Shown here: one piece after another, positions 34,401 through 48,688 of the stretch
Layout of the letters: the number at the start of each line of letters is the position of its first letter
Position numbering within the stretch: the stretch's first letter is position 1
Origin: Balanoglossus misakiensis
Lineage: Eukaryota; Hemichordata
Length of the DNA stretch: 64,000 nt
NCBI GenBank assembly: GCA_040954595.2
Contig: CM082581.2
Coordinates: 8,866,001-8,930,000, forward strand
Direction: 5' to 3'
Notes under the pieces: model-generated
Databases searched by the model: none
What the model was told of the DNA's origin: nothing
The model's input: the letters and a program-made list of their open reading frames with translations, nothing else
Made by a program: the position numbers and the translations under genes

Positions 34401-37400
34401 TGAAAAACAAAACATTGGATAGCTACAAAATGTGACGTACATATTTAAATCCACGTTTCATCGGTGCAATGCCATTTTGACCTTTCCTGTGCGACATTTA
34501 AATGACCATGTTACCGTGAGGAAAAAAATATCATTCCCAGGGTAGCTGCAAAATTCGTGGAAACAATTCTAAAATTACCTAATCTTTGGAAGTCACACAT
34601 AACCTATCACCTGTTAGTATATTATATGAAACATTACACTGCTAGATATAAATGTGGGTGTTGTAGCGAAGATTCCCCATAATGTCAGACGGGTATTGTT
34701 CCAAATCCGGGTTTTCTACGAAGCATATCTTCTTTTTTTAAAAATCCGAACAAAGAATAATGAATGTTTTATGTTCTAGAAAAGAGTAGGGAAAAGTCAC
34801 TGCATCTCCGATATTACAACAACACCATAATAGGTCGTTTTCTCTCAATCCTATATGCATCATGGAAACTGTGCAATTATCGTAAAAGACAATGTGCCGT
34901 TCAAAAAGCACATGGGTGGTCAATTTAAAACATTCACATTACGTCACAACGCCTCTGAAAACTAGTTATAGCACTACTGTGGGACAAGGAGTCATTAAGA
35001 TGAGTTGATACAATGACAACCCTTCATACTCGACACACGCACTGGAATTCGGCACATGAAACACATGTACATGATACTACTATATGGCCTTGTATTTGGT
35101 ATTTTGGCGCAGTTCACAAGGACGGTTACATAATGGACATGTACCACCCACACATGTCCCACCCACCACTTAGGTCTACGGTCGGAGGTAAGTACATTGT
35201 ATCTGGTATGTAAGTGTACAGGGGGTGTCTGCCCTAGAATCCGCCACACAGCGTGAACATATTTCTAAAACAATGTCAACAATCCATCGCCACTTATGTC
35301 TGTCGATGTCAAATATGTATAGCCTATATAAAGAATGGTGGACACGAGAGCACTTATTATACACATTCAATGGCTTGGCACTCTCAAAAGTGGTATGTAG
35401 CCGGGAATACCGTTTGCATGAATTTGTTTTAGAAATTGGACATTACCTCAAAACAGGCGATTGCTGGTAAGCGAAATCTTAAACAAGTGGCTTAAGTCTA
35501 CAACAGACAATGTCCATGTAAATAAGGCTCTCCCTCTGACACATCTATTTTCAATGCGCTACGAATTTATATGAAATCCTTGGCGGTCTATCATTTCATC
35601 ACATTACGCTCTCAACTTGGAATAACCGTCCTGAAATTGTCACTCCATTTTATATTTTCTTTGCCTTCTTCTTTGCCTTGGGGCAGGTTCGTCAAATCAT
35701 AATACTTTTTAGAACAGTTTCGTAGTACATGAATATGTCTCGCTCTTCGTCAAATCATCGCCCATTTTCTACTTTCTTTCCTCAGTCTATATTGCCTTGG
35801 GACGGGTTTTGCCACATTAGACACTTTTTAAGACAGTTTTGTCACATGAATTTGTTCCTTTAGTTGCACATCCTCATTACAGCCGAAGGCTGTCTTAGGA
35901 AATCTGAAGACGAAATGCTCTTTTCTGGCATCATGTTTCGTTGACTATTCTTTAACATTCATTTGAAATGTCCAATCTCAAAAGTTCACATTCAGCGTTG
36001 TCCTCTAAAAGTATACAAAGCGTTCACAAAGAGACACACTAGATGCTCGAGGCATCCTCGTCTTAATAATACACTCGATCTTGAGGTCTTACTGGTCATG
36101 CTTCACAGGTTCAATCTCTTACAAAGAAATGGAGATAATGATTCTGATATCAAACGACGCCATCGTTATCTTTTCTGATTACAACTGCTGGTTTTTATAA
36201 GGATATCGACGTTGACGTTCAGGTTCTAGTCGCTGAAAACTGCCACCTTGTCCCGACAGTTGCTACATGTATAAACGTGACAGTGCGTCAACGCAAAATT
36301 GTAGACAAAATTGATGACTTCAGTTTCTTTCACTGACATATCATTACATATTACTACATAGCTGTATAGTATACCTACTATATACTGTCGGTGAAGTTTG
36401 GCTAGCTGTGACTAATACACTTCACAACCATAGGTCAAACTTTTGAGGTTGCATACAAGATCAGGTCGCTAATACTTCATTAATGCACATAAACGCTAAT
36501 AACATCCTATATAGAACTTATCCTTTGTGATAACATCTGCAAATGACATTCTCACGCGCGCCCAGTTCCCATGTGACTATGGATTTGTTACGAATGAAGA
36601 CGTAGTCAAATAGGTCATGGCCACGTTTATAAACTTTGTCGAGTCTATGGTTTACCACGAAACTTCACCACGGCTGTTGGCTTCGGCGTTTAGTTACATA
36701 AATCAATCTCCAATTAAATCCTGAAAACAACAACTTTATTTCACCTACGTTTATAATAGATTCCACAACGTGCGCATTTCTACCAAATTAGCTGATTCTT
36801 CCTTGCAGAGCGAACCATTTTTAAAAATCAAGATTGAATAAATTTGAATGCGCATGGATTCTTTAAAGCAGGATTTTGTAATTGTTTCGCGAAAGTCCTT
36901 TCTCCCTTTCCTAATCGATTAGTCCACGTACCATGTGCATTCTGAAGATTTTGTCGATAAATCGACATCAATCATGTATAGTCCCATCCTCTCCAATTAA
37001 ATGAGACTTTATGATTTCTCGTGACAATCTCCACTTAACCTTTCGGTCGTCACAACTATAAGCCTTGGACTGGAGAAAAAAAATTGTCTCAGATTTATAA
37101 ATTATTGAAACGCCAAGGAAGGGATTGAAGTTGAGTTAAAACGTGAGTTCACGCTATAAGAATGAGATAAATTATTGATTCTCTTAAAACGATAGTCTTC
37201 TAGTTTTCATAATAATTTCACACAAGATGTCCCTGTCAGATATTGGACTGTTTGTTTGATTTTCGCTACACCGCCCGGGTTCACAATACCGATCATGTTT
37301 TTATCGAACAAACAATTACACATCTAAGCTGTATTGCCATGGCACATCAAACCGTTGCAAGCATTTGACAAGCATGACAGGCCAGGATATGAAGTGACCT

Positions 37401-40400
37401 TATAAGGCGTTAAGCCAACAAAACGTTGCAAAGTACGGAACTCACAAGGGTCTTCGAACGGAGACACGGAAAGACACGTTGTACGCCCGGTTGGGTAGTG
37501 CTGTGACGCGAGCGATTGAAATATGTCATTTTCGTCTCTTCAATTATTAACTTGTATGTGGTTCTATTAAAACAATTGTCACTTCTTTTGACGGCACGTG
37601 TGATTTACTGATTACTCGTTGGAAGAGCCAGGCCCATTGGCATCACTTATCGCGCACTCCCTTCCCAATAAACCTAATTTTCGCAATCCCAAGCTAATAG
37701 TCGTTCATTAGATATTTCATTGCTACAGTTAAGCCACTTAATAGGAATATACTTAAGTAATTTAAACAGTTTTTATACGGGCAACATATGGTGACGACTT
37801 TTCACTAGTAATCACTTCAACACTTGTGCTTTATTTTCAGAACAAAATAGCTGTGTTGCCAATTAATTATTCGAGATGCTTGACAACATCTAAATGCTGA
37901 ACATTACCGACATCACTATTTGTGTGAAGAGAAGCTTATCCATTTTATTACTTTAAATTTCAGACTGGTGGTACCGATCGCTCCTCATCAAATACATTTT
38001 AAAACCAAAAATACACATTGTAAAACCTTGTAAGCAGTGCTAAAATACGCAAATTAAGCTCGTCATGGTACCAACTGCATGCACTGTCCACCTTGTCAAG
38101 TCCATTTGTCAACAACACCAAGGCTGTGTTTACAAGCAGTATGCTGGGAATTTCAGCATTCAGCAGAACACGACATTTTAGTTCATAAACAGAGCCAAAC
38201 TTCAGAAATGACGAAATCTAACAGTAGCCGTCTCTTTAAGTCAATAGCAGATGGTGCAAATCACAGTCACAATCCATCAGTATCACCATCATCATTAGTG
38301 TGACACCTTTTTGAGAACTGCCATTGGGATTGACCTATATAGACCGCGATTGCGAGCAAAGTGCGAGGGCCCTGGACATCACAAAATGATGCGGTTGAAA
38401 TGGGAGACATTTAATACTAACATATCAATTACCTGCCCATATGCAAGCTAAGAGAACGAGTATTAAGAATATATTTTTGCAGGGCATAAGACTGCAGGAG
38501 GTTGACACTTGAGTGAAGCACATATACCATTAAATTGAGAAGAAATATGAGCAAATTCTAAGAGTTTGTATCAAAGTACGCATGACATCAAGTCGTCATT
38601 TCACTGCTTCTCTTGTTAGCTGCCAGATATACTGTATACCGAAAACAACAACAACAACGACAACAACAAGTTCAGAATAAGATTTCCGTAGCGCACCTGC
38701 AATGGCACATGAATTCAGATGGCGGAAGCACATTAACTTCACGTCTATACATAATAACGACTAATCGTGACAGCCGTATGTAGGTTTGGGTCGAATTCTA
38801 CTTTAAGCTCCCCCCTTCCCTGTATAGAGGTCCAGCACTGCCATTGAGAACAGTGGAGTTGAACCACACCATGGTGGCGGAAGGGTTAAACGAGGTAATT
38901 ATATGCCACAGATCGTTTAACTGACAAGGCTAAGGATCAATAAATGTGCGCATTATATACAATGGAGGTCAATATATTGCTGGATTATGGCCTGCAAATG
39001 GTAAGGGCCAACTGCTGGGGACGCTGTTAACCCATCACATACACTTTCATTTCATTTATAACGCAGCTGATATGTTCAATCGATACTGTTGTCCAACGAT
39101 TATTTACATCAAGGAAAGACATGATGTTAACAAGAGGTAAATCCAATGCGTTTGCAATAAAACAGCAACTGACAAAAACATATTGAACGCTATTTACAGT
39201 ACGATATAAGGCAATAAATTGCAACGAAAATCTCGGACTCGTATACGAGGTATCGGACTGTTTTGATCAATACTCCATACATTTGAGCCCTTTGCTTGCT
39301 TTGAGGGGCAGGTATATTATTCAAACAGGTTCCTTCCCTTATTAGAGTTACATGTAGGCAACGCTGTATTGTTGCTTTTTGATCGACTAACTCTAAATCT
39401 CTAATAATTATACCTGGTGGAAATGACAAGTTCTTAAATGAAAAGATGAATGATATTTTAAGTGCTATGTATTTAGCTTGATGCTATAGTGCCATTATTT
39501 CTCTAAGAGTGGTATGCAATTTCCTGTAAAGGGTCGATTCGTTTCTCTCCACACTGATAGTCAAGCCATTCTATGAAGCCGTTTCATTGATTCATTTGAA
39601 AATCCAAAGAATGACTGCTCCTGTGAAATCGTTCGGAATTTCAAGGCCAGCAAGACGTACTCTGCCAAGTTGGGAAATTGATGTTTTCCGATGTTGTCAG
39701 TGATTACAAAGTGTAGCATTGATTTGACCGTGACGTGTACGCGAAGAAATCGATGTTGGACACTGATTATTAAAAAGTGGTTCTTTTCTCCGTTCTCGTA
39801 TTGACCGTATACACCGTTCCAATCATGAATCTGACCATTTTTCGGTCCGTATGTTTTTTCCTAAAAAGAATAGTTTTGATACGACGAGATCCTTTGAGAA
39901 AAGCATTTGAATTATTCTTGCAGGAGCCACCGCTTTTGATGATGCATGTAGCCAACCAGACTCGACATTTTTTTGATGGTCGGTCACGTTTCTCACCAAG
40001 ACGTGTTTTCTATACGAAGTAAGACACACCATCTAATCTAAACATAACACAAACAAAGCTGTCTGAAAACGAAGATTTGCCCCCAAATCACGTGGAAAAA
40101 ACAGCGCCGTCTTAATTACCTATCTACGTGATATTTTCTCTGTTTGGGGATTATTTCAGCAGATCCGTCTACGGCCACCTCCTCCGAGTGTTATATTTCA
40201 CTATATTTAGATTCCTCCAGGCGATTGCATGAAACCTAGTAAAATACATTGTTTAAAAAAATCACTTGCTTGATCAATTGACCCGTCTCCCTTCCCTTAT
40301 TTATTTCATGAATCATGAGGTTCTTTTCGCAGTGTCCCAGACAGCATATAAACACGTTATAAATGGCCAGGCGAGAAGGTGCAATCGTATCTTGTACATC

Positions 40401-40856
40401 AACTCCTAAATTTCTCACTCGTTACATGCGATCTTCCAGACGTGTCAATGATGTAAACTCAGAGAACTTCATACTGACAAATTATCAATTACGTGCTACC
40501 CAACACCGATCTTCACACCAGGAGTAATTCAACACTGCAAGCCGCACAGATTTCACCGACTGTAACGTATATTCTGTTGATCTTCGAAGTACGTACAGCA
40601 GTGAGTGAATACATTGGACTTGAGTCACAATGGCGCCGTTGCCTTTGTATCATTCCCAAATGCATCATAGTAGTTTCGAACCTATCATGTCACTCTGACG
40701 TGCGTGACCACCCATATGCTTGAAAGAACTGAACATGATCCAGTTTAGTTCATCATTGACTTAGTTTGCCGCATAAATAACGCAATCAAAGTCGCTATTT
40801 ATTCTAGTTTAAAGCTCCACTAGCTGTAACGTTTGACATTTTTCCCACCCGTCTGT
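28415..40856. other. Gene-poor region, no gene recognised
   Basis: About 12 kb without a coding exon I can support. Open frames are at most about 110 codons with no family resemblance. Only a short CAA repeat near 38642-38670 and scattered AT-rich tracts stand out. Confidence 0.5.
38642..38670. repeat. (CAA)n simple repeat
   Basis: About nine CAA units with one CGA interruption. Confidence 0.8.
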
Positions 40857-40904
<48 letters not shown>

Positions 40905-40908
40905 ATGA

Positions 40909-40939
<31 letters not shown>

Positions 40940-41362
40940 TGTATGTATGTATGTATGTATGTATGTATGTATGTATGTATGTATGTATGTTATTGTATGT
41001 ATGTATGTATGTATGTATGTATGTATGTATGTATGTATGTATGTATGTGTGTATGTGTGTATGTGTGTATGTATGTATGTATGTATGTATGTATGTATGT
41101 ATGTATGTATGTATGTATGTATGTATGTATGTATGTATGTATGTATGTATGTATGTATGTATGTATGTACATGTATGTATGTATGTATGTATGTATGTAT
41201 GTATGTATGTATGTATGTATGTATGTATGTATGTATGTATGTATGTATGTATGTATGTATGTATGTATGTATGTATGTACATGTGTACTAGTATGTATGT
41301 ATGTATGCATGCATGTATATATGTATGCATGTATGTACGCACGTACGTACATATATGTACGT
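40857..41362. repeat. Long (GT)n/(GTAT)n microsatellite array
   Basis: About 30 bases of GT pass into roughly 450 bases of GTAT with rare interruptions (TATTG near 40991, GTGTAT near 41047, ACATG at 41169 and 41279), decaying at the right edge into ATGC/ACGT variants. It generates long spurious open frames (Met-Tyr-Val-Cys and Ile-His-Thr-Tyr repeats) on both strands. Confidence 0.98.
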
Positions 41363-44300
41363 TAGATATAAATAACTTACATGTACTTCCAACCAATAAA
41401 ACAATGTCTACTTTTGTAGAATACCGACCCCTCGGGCCAATTTGATGACGACAGTCCTATCTGGGGTAACCGTTGAAGTGTATCTTATTCAAACCCCGCA
41501 CCCCATTCTCTTTGTATTCCCTACATCATTCATGAAGTTTCTTTCGTGGAAAAAACGCCACAGACAAACTCGCGTGATTCTATCACTGACTTTTTACACA
41601 GTGCTTCATCATCAGTTGGCGAAAGCTCCTCTAGGAATAAATCTGGCATCCAACTGAAAAGCACATCATTTTGTGAACACATCCTCGGGAGATCAAGGCA
41701 AGAGTCGGCTACTAATCTCGTTTCACATCTCGTCGTTTGAGGGCTATCGCTGACACTCACGTCACCCACCTCGTTCTCGTCCTCCTTATCATTACGCAAA
41801 CTCTCTAGAGATTAGATATTTCCTGTAGGTATTTCAAGATTATTTATCTCTAAGACACTTATAGCAAAACTATATATGGTAATAAGGTTCACGTACACAT
41901 GTAGTTGCACTCAATTGTGAGACAATTCCAAATGCATGTCGTATGCAAAGGACGCCTGATTACCTGTAATCATTACACGGGTGGAAACATGGTGAAAGCA
42001 CCGACCAAGGGAAGTCTAGTCATGTCACATTCATAAACGAAGTGCCCACGAAAGATTGTGTACAGAATGCACGACGCGCAATCAAAAATATCATTGATGA
42101 TCGTCAATTATTTATGTTTCCGTACCTACAGTATCGAATACCCTTCATTGAAATGATTAGTAGCTGAATCAAGTCACATTGTAGTACATGTATCTACCTC
42201 GATGCCTTTCTGAGTACCTGAGGTTCTTTTCACTGATATACTGTTTATTTTATGCACTAAAAAATTCAAAATACGTCCGCCTTTTGGGGAAATGGTTTTC
42301 AAAAGGGGATCTGAAAGTCATGTTTTTTTAGTCCAATGTATTGAACAACGTACCGCTAAGATTTGACTTCGTGAATTGTAAACTATAAATTATTTAAAGA
42401 AAGGCTGATCCGATCCAACTGGGAGGGTCGGTCTTTTTTTGTTGAATCTTCGCGCTCTTTGGAAAGTCACTCCTTCAAAGATAATTTGCTGCCGACTAAG
42501 TCTTGCCCATAGGAGACATGTCGCCTATAATAAGGCGCTCTTGAAGATGTCAGGAAAAATTAACTTCAAACTGTTTTACAAGACTGTTTACATTATAGAT
42601 GAATGGCACGTGCTGTTGTTTTTTCGGTCCGAATTCACCGTGATTCGAGTTTGTAACCGAAGCGTCGATTCGAACCTAACCAAAGTATGGCACGAGAACA
42701 TGGCGATTTCATGTTTTTATTGACTGTGGCGTGAACTCAACAAATTGCAGGTCTAATTGCTATAGAGAGCCAATCTACTATAGACGTACGTGTAATTTTA
42801 AGTATGGTAGGCTAGCAAGTTCGTGTCAAGTTGTTTCTTATCAAGTATTGTGGCACACAGTCACTAGTCATTCTCAGTGAAGCTCCGCTGTAACACCAAT
42901 AAAATAAAGTGCCGAGAATTGCACCCTACTTGTACCAAAACCACGTGATGTAAATTAACATAAACATGTTCAGAACTTCAATAAACTCGTCGGGTCTACA
43001 GCAGATTGATTAAAGTGTGTGGTGGTAGTGAAGCAAGGTGGTAAACGGCGATCATGTTTAATGCGTAGTACCGGATATATGCAGGAGAAAACGACGCAGA
43101 CAACGTGACGACGATTGGAAGACAATACCAATCACGTGATAGAGTAATGTTTTACACGATTTGTAAAATCAAGGTCGGACACCTTCTTGCTTACTTTTGC
43201 TTTTGCCGATTCTTTCAAAATGCTGTTTTAAAATCATAGTCACTGTGCATATACTGGATCTGCAAATCATATTCGAAACAACCAAGACATCCAAGATTAT
43301 CTAAATTTTCTCTTATGGATGCGATTATGGTTCCCTGTGCCTCTAATACTTCACGCTCTTCATCTTTGATATTAAAACGAACGCATTACTTCTGTTTTCA
43401 ATGACGTTTTTTTCGTGACCCTTTTTATTATATACCTCAGAAACGAGATGAGTTGCAGATCAGATGAACGAAGAAAAAATTACTTTTATTGGTTGTTTAC
43501 AAAACCAACGTAGACAATTTGTTGCAGGTCACACTGAATGCAAAATATGCCGTGTCTATGGCTGAGTCATGGCGAGTATTACGTGTACTGAGTTTCACTT
43601 AATATAACCGTCAATTGGTTATCAAATAGGCATGTCGTCTGGCGGGCGTCAGGCAAGGGGACAAAGTCTCCCGATAGTGTTTTTCAAAGTCTCGGTTTTG
43701 ACGTAATCAATCACTGTTAACCCACGGTGGTGATGGATTGAGTCGTTTTCAGACTCTTCATACGGGTAATTGGTGGTAATTGGAAGGCAAGCCAAGAGTG
43801 TCTGAAGTTCACTCGGAGTTTGTGATCACTTCTTCATATTCTGGGCATGTCTATGTGAGTACATGGAAACGAATACGACATGGCTGTAAGGTGGCGCCTG
43901 AAAAAATGTCAAGTTTTGCAGATGGATCAATGCATACAACCGTAGATATACAAGTTACAGAAGCAACTTAATTAATATGCAGAACAAGGGTCATTGTCGT
44001 GATCCACTGTATACGTGATTTGCAAGTTACACACTACTGGTTGCTAAAGCACGTCTATGTCAGTTTCCGAATATTGCAATAAAGATCGGCAGAATGTGGC
44101 TCCGATCAGCCATTGTACACGAAGATCACTTGCGTAACAACGCCTACAGATATGCACACATTTATAAAAAAAAAACTTGCCAGCTACCGCAATGTTATTG
44201 TAAAACTGGGTGCTGTCATTACGTGGGTTGATAATTTACATAATAGTCAGCCAATGGTTAAAAGCCGGATTCTCCACCACGGCCGAACGTCCATATTGGA

Positions 44301-47300
44301 AGCGTATACGCATTTTAACGACTACTATTAAGTATCCGCCATGTAAAAAATGACAGCACTGCGCACCTTGTGCAAACTAAAGCCTAACCCATTAATTTAT
44401 TCGCTTTCTTTTCGCCATTATCCATAAATCAATGTTGATATTGAGGTATTCACCATTAACGATAGAGAATTGTGTTTATTTGGCCCTGCCATTGTAGTGA
44501 CGAAAGTTTTCCGGTAACTCAAAGTAAATATTTGTCACACGTTGTCTTCGACTTGGGTGAAGACTGTTTTCAAATTGGTGAATTTAGTCAGCGGGTAATG
44601 TATGGCAACTGATTGCATGTCGTGGGATATGTAAAAATTCCCTCTTTACAAAACGTGCGTGGGTTGATGTCATCTTACTCATGCGGAGACGAGGATGGAT
44701 TTTGACAATGTCAACCGTTCACCGCCATCGGCTCACTCAGACGATATTCCCCAGGGTGCTGTCCTCCGCCGCGAGGAAAGCAAACAACCGTGTGTGCGGA
44801 ATCGCTTACGTCCATACCACGGACTTCTAAATCCGTTGATGTTAATGTTAACTTTGCTTTTAGGGTAACATTAACGATTCTTATCATCACCCCGCCGTCC
44901 TGATTGAGACTATTGTTGTCACTTGCCCGGAACTCACAGTCATGATGGTGGAATATTGGTGTGAATTAGTGGGGTGGTTGTTTAGGCCACGGTTACCGTG
45001 TCAACGTGGCACTGTGCCGAGAAATTAGCACTTCAAGTGAAACATACATGGACCGTGAAAGCCTGTATACAACATGACATGTCAATTTGACATGATGTGC
45101 TGTAGTTGCGTGTCGAAAGGAAACATTATAGTAGCGCGGAACAGCTGAGTTGGCAAATCTGATGTCGGAAGCAGGTACCAGCAGTAATTTGCTATGACTG
45201 GATACATCAGTGACCGCACTATAGTAACTTGACCTGTTTGTGTTCACACGATATAGTTCACATTGGCATCATATTGACCTACACACTAAAAATTCCTTAT
45301 GCAACACTGCATGATTGTGTGTCATAGATCTAGAATTACACTACGTGCCTATTTGACCATGTTACCTCTACGCGTGGCAATACAACGGACATCAAGCGCC
45401 CCTTTAGCAAAACCGTCACAATAATTGTCAATGGTTAAATTTACATACGGAATAATCATGTGACGGGCTCACCAACAAATGGCAATCAGCCCATCTTGAT
45501 TCGCTTGTATCAAGTTGAATTCTAAGTGATCGGGTAATTGTGATAACACCTCTGGGTAATTCTTGAAGTCCCAGCAGGCCGGGGTAAATGGCAAACTAAC
45601 TCGAGAGAGTCACCCAATGTAAACAAATGTGTCAAAGCTAAACTTTGAGAAAATAATGTACAAGTGTTGTTCAACAGTTGCGGTACGGTGCATGATACTG
45701 AATGACTGTTATGATGGAAATTGCGATTTAGAAACCCATTTCAGGCTTTTCATACAATGAGATAATATAATACCGTACTATACAAAAATTCAACATTTTG
45801 CTGATACATGTATACAAACAACCAAAAGAGATAAAACTCCAAATCCTCGAAACGAAGTGAATGATGTCATGGGGTTGAGATTGAAATTTACGTGAATTAG
45901 AGCGGGTCTAATTACTGTGTACAGACCGCTGGTTGACAATTTGATTTATTGAAATTCCATGTCCATATACCAATCTTCAGACACGCGCGTACTTTGGCAA
46001 AGTTTTTGCCTCATTGCCATATATCAATTCCAACAGCACGCATCATCGAAACTGAATACGCACAAATCAAGAAAACGTAGAGACACTTCCAAGACTTAGT
46101 TTAGCTCATTTATGACCGGCGTAAATTAATTTATCGGTTATAAATATCACGATATATTAAAAAACAACAACAGACAGACAGCTGAATATATCATCGAGAT
46201 CATTGATCGAAAGCGATATGATACCGGAAAATGTGATCTACCTGGTACATGGAACATGGGATGGCATTACAAATTGGCCAGTCTGTATGTGAACAGCAAT
46301 TTTACGCTAACTTTAACAGTTTGAAGTTTCATGACTAATTAAAGTGACTTGGATGGAGTAATTTACAGACCTTCTACTGTGACATGGAACTCAACACGTA
46401 ATGAAGGTTGCTAATATGTCAGCATTGTCGCCTTAGCGGCTGGCGAGTGCCAACGACCAGAGAATTCGAAAATTAGTTGAAAACAGCGATAAGTGGTGTC
46501 CTGGTAACTCAAAAAGCCGTCACCGGAGATGGTGTGCATGGTTGGTGCGAAAAAAAATCATTCACGGTGATGAGGATATTGATCCTTTGATCCCGTCACG
46601 GCAAGTATAGTTGCCCTTGGTTTCATCAGTGATTTTGAAATGACACAGAAACAGTGCAGCCTTATTGCTCACCCCAGACACAGACGTATTTTCCCATCGC
46701 TAATAAGATAACAATATTGATCCCCTGTGCTTGATTCTTGCCGTGTAATTGAGGAAACCTCGGGGCTATGCTCTTGACAACTCATCGGCCTTGTCCTACA
46801 AACCTTTGGCCCAAAGGCAGAAAGTCCAATAAGGTCAAGCAAAGATAGTGAGATGCTGCTCATTGCCGAATTTCTTCATTGGGTAATGTAATACTGTAAT
46901 TTTTTTCATTCAGAAATCAGAAATATCAAGAAATAATTATTTCGATTAAAAACAAAACAAATCTAACTCTGAGAAGGAAGATATTATATTTGATATTAAC
47001 CCATGCATGATTCCTAACCATCACAGATCATTATTATGCTGTCCACACAATAGTAAACCCAATTCTATATTGTACAGACTATTGTTAACATATTAAATGG
47101 TAAACAAATGACTTGTAAAATTAAAATAAAAGGGTTAACACAATATAGCAATTTAGCACAGTAAAATTAATACGATTTTGTCACGACTTCAGATCAGTTA
47201 CTTAAAGGCAAAGATGACTTCACCGTAGTTTCTGGAAAATGATACTTTCGTCTGAGATTTCGCGCCATCAGCATGTTTTTTCTCTTTTAGATTTCGACGT

Positions 47301-48460
47301 TCATATTTTTAGAACAAATCTGCGCGAAGTTTGCCAAATGCCGTAGGTGGCTGACAAATTGACCTCGTTATTAAAGAAATTGATCAGTTGTGCGCAATGT
47401 GAAAATATGTTCCTGTTTAATAGAAAGCTGCGTGTGGCAAATCGACTGTTTACACATTGACACCGTTCGTATCTCAGGCGTGACGTGGTTAGAACCAAAC
47501 TTATGCGATCATGTGTCGACCACCAATCGGCAGAGAACTGCGCAATGCGGAGGTCATCTCGGACACTTCCAACAATGATAAACAACCAACTAAAATAACA
47601 AAACACAGGCTTTCTCTCTTTCTAGGAATTCAAACGATCTGGAAAGGACTATTGTATCTACTTAACCTCAGACGGATTTATTCCAAGAGAGTCGCAAACA
47701 TGGTAAAATAATCAGCGCTCTGGGGACACAACTGAGTCGGCGAAAGAAATTAGAGACAGTTTTCAGGTAAAGGCATCCTTAATGACTAGATTCCCATTCA
47801 GGTTGGCACGAACTTTATCTTAATACGATACATTCAAAACAACAGCGTCACCTGAGAATTGCTAAGAATAGGCAAATCTTAATCCGATATTGTGAACTTT
47901 ACCATGGATTAGAACCCTTACGCGTAATGTATGATAAAATGACCTGTCAAAATGGTGACGATCAGCGCATACAATTTCATAAATATTTTCGAGTTGATTA
48001 GTAAGCTTTAATATATATGATGAGTGTTTTTCAAGATGCATATGAAACTGGAGATCCCTGGACCCAATTCTCAGTGACAGCCTTCTACAGATAATGATAA
48101 TGCGTGGTACATGATAATCACATTTGACAAGACGATTCAAAGCATGTATGATCTCATTAAGTCTCTAGCCGATACTCGCTGCTTCGGCGTTACGACACGA
48201 CGTGTGCTTTCTGCGTGGATTCATTATCTTGATCTGCGTGTCTCATTCGTTTTCCCGATAATATCATAATATAAAATTATGTTACTATGGCGTAACTAAA
48301 TGATCAATGTATTATCACTCTCGCGTTTGAACATACATTTCTATCGTTAAATTGTGTTCCACATGATTTTACATTATCACAAGCTTCACGTGTCCTGCAT
48401 CAGACCCTCTCCAAAACAAACTCGTCTAAACCAAAAAGCCAGCAGCTGTCAATCACAAAA
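41363..48460. other. Gene-poor region, no gene recognised
   Basis: No supported coding exon. Two short perfect inverted repeats are visible: GTTAATGTTA/TAACATTAAC at 44841-44875 and CATGTCAA/TTGACATG at 45078-45094. Confidence 0.5.
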
Positions 48461-48560
48461 ATGACCGGAATTAACATTTGTACTTTCCGCTGTGAACCAC
48501 CAACACACTTCTGCAACGAGGGCCATGCATGCAGCTTTCACCTTTTACAAGACGGCGATA

Positions 48561-48688
48561 ATGCGCATGAATCTCTGTCTCTGCTTGCTGTTACAGACAG
48601 TTGCCTGGAAGGAATGGGCGAAATCCGATCGTGGCGGTCGGGAATCGACGACATGTGGTTCAACACGTGACAGATCAGTCTATCATCA
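48561..48688 (+). other. Possible first coding exon of a secreted peptide (speculative)
   Basis: From ATG 48561 the frame reads MRMNLCLCLLLQTVAWKEWA and on, a short hydrophobic leader that could be a signal peptide, and it runs to a good donor, GTAAGA, at 48689. No matching downstream exon was identified and the composition could arise by chance. Confidence 0.15.

Noticed and set aside
40809-41445. Several long open frames on both strands over the GTAT array
   Set aside because: They are translations of a tetranucleotide repeat (Met-Tyr-Val-Cys and Ile-His-Thr-Tyr periodicity), not genes.
42405-42441. Short imperfect stem followed by a T-run, possible Pol III terminator or small RNA end
   Set aside because: The stem has mismatches and no A/B box or other RNA-gene element is visible upstream.
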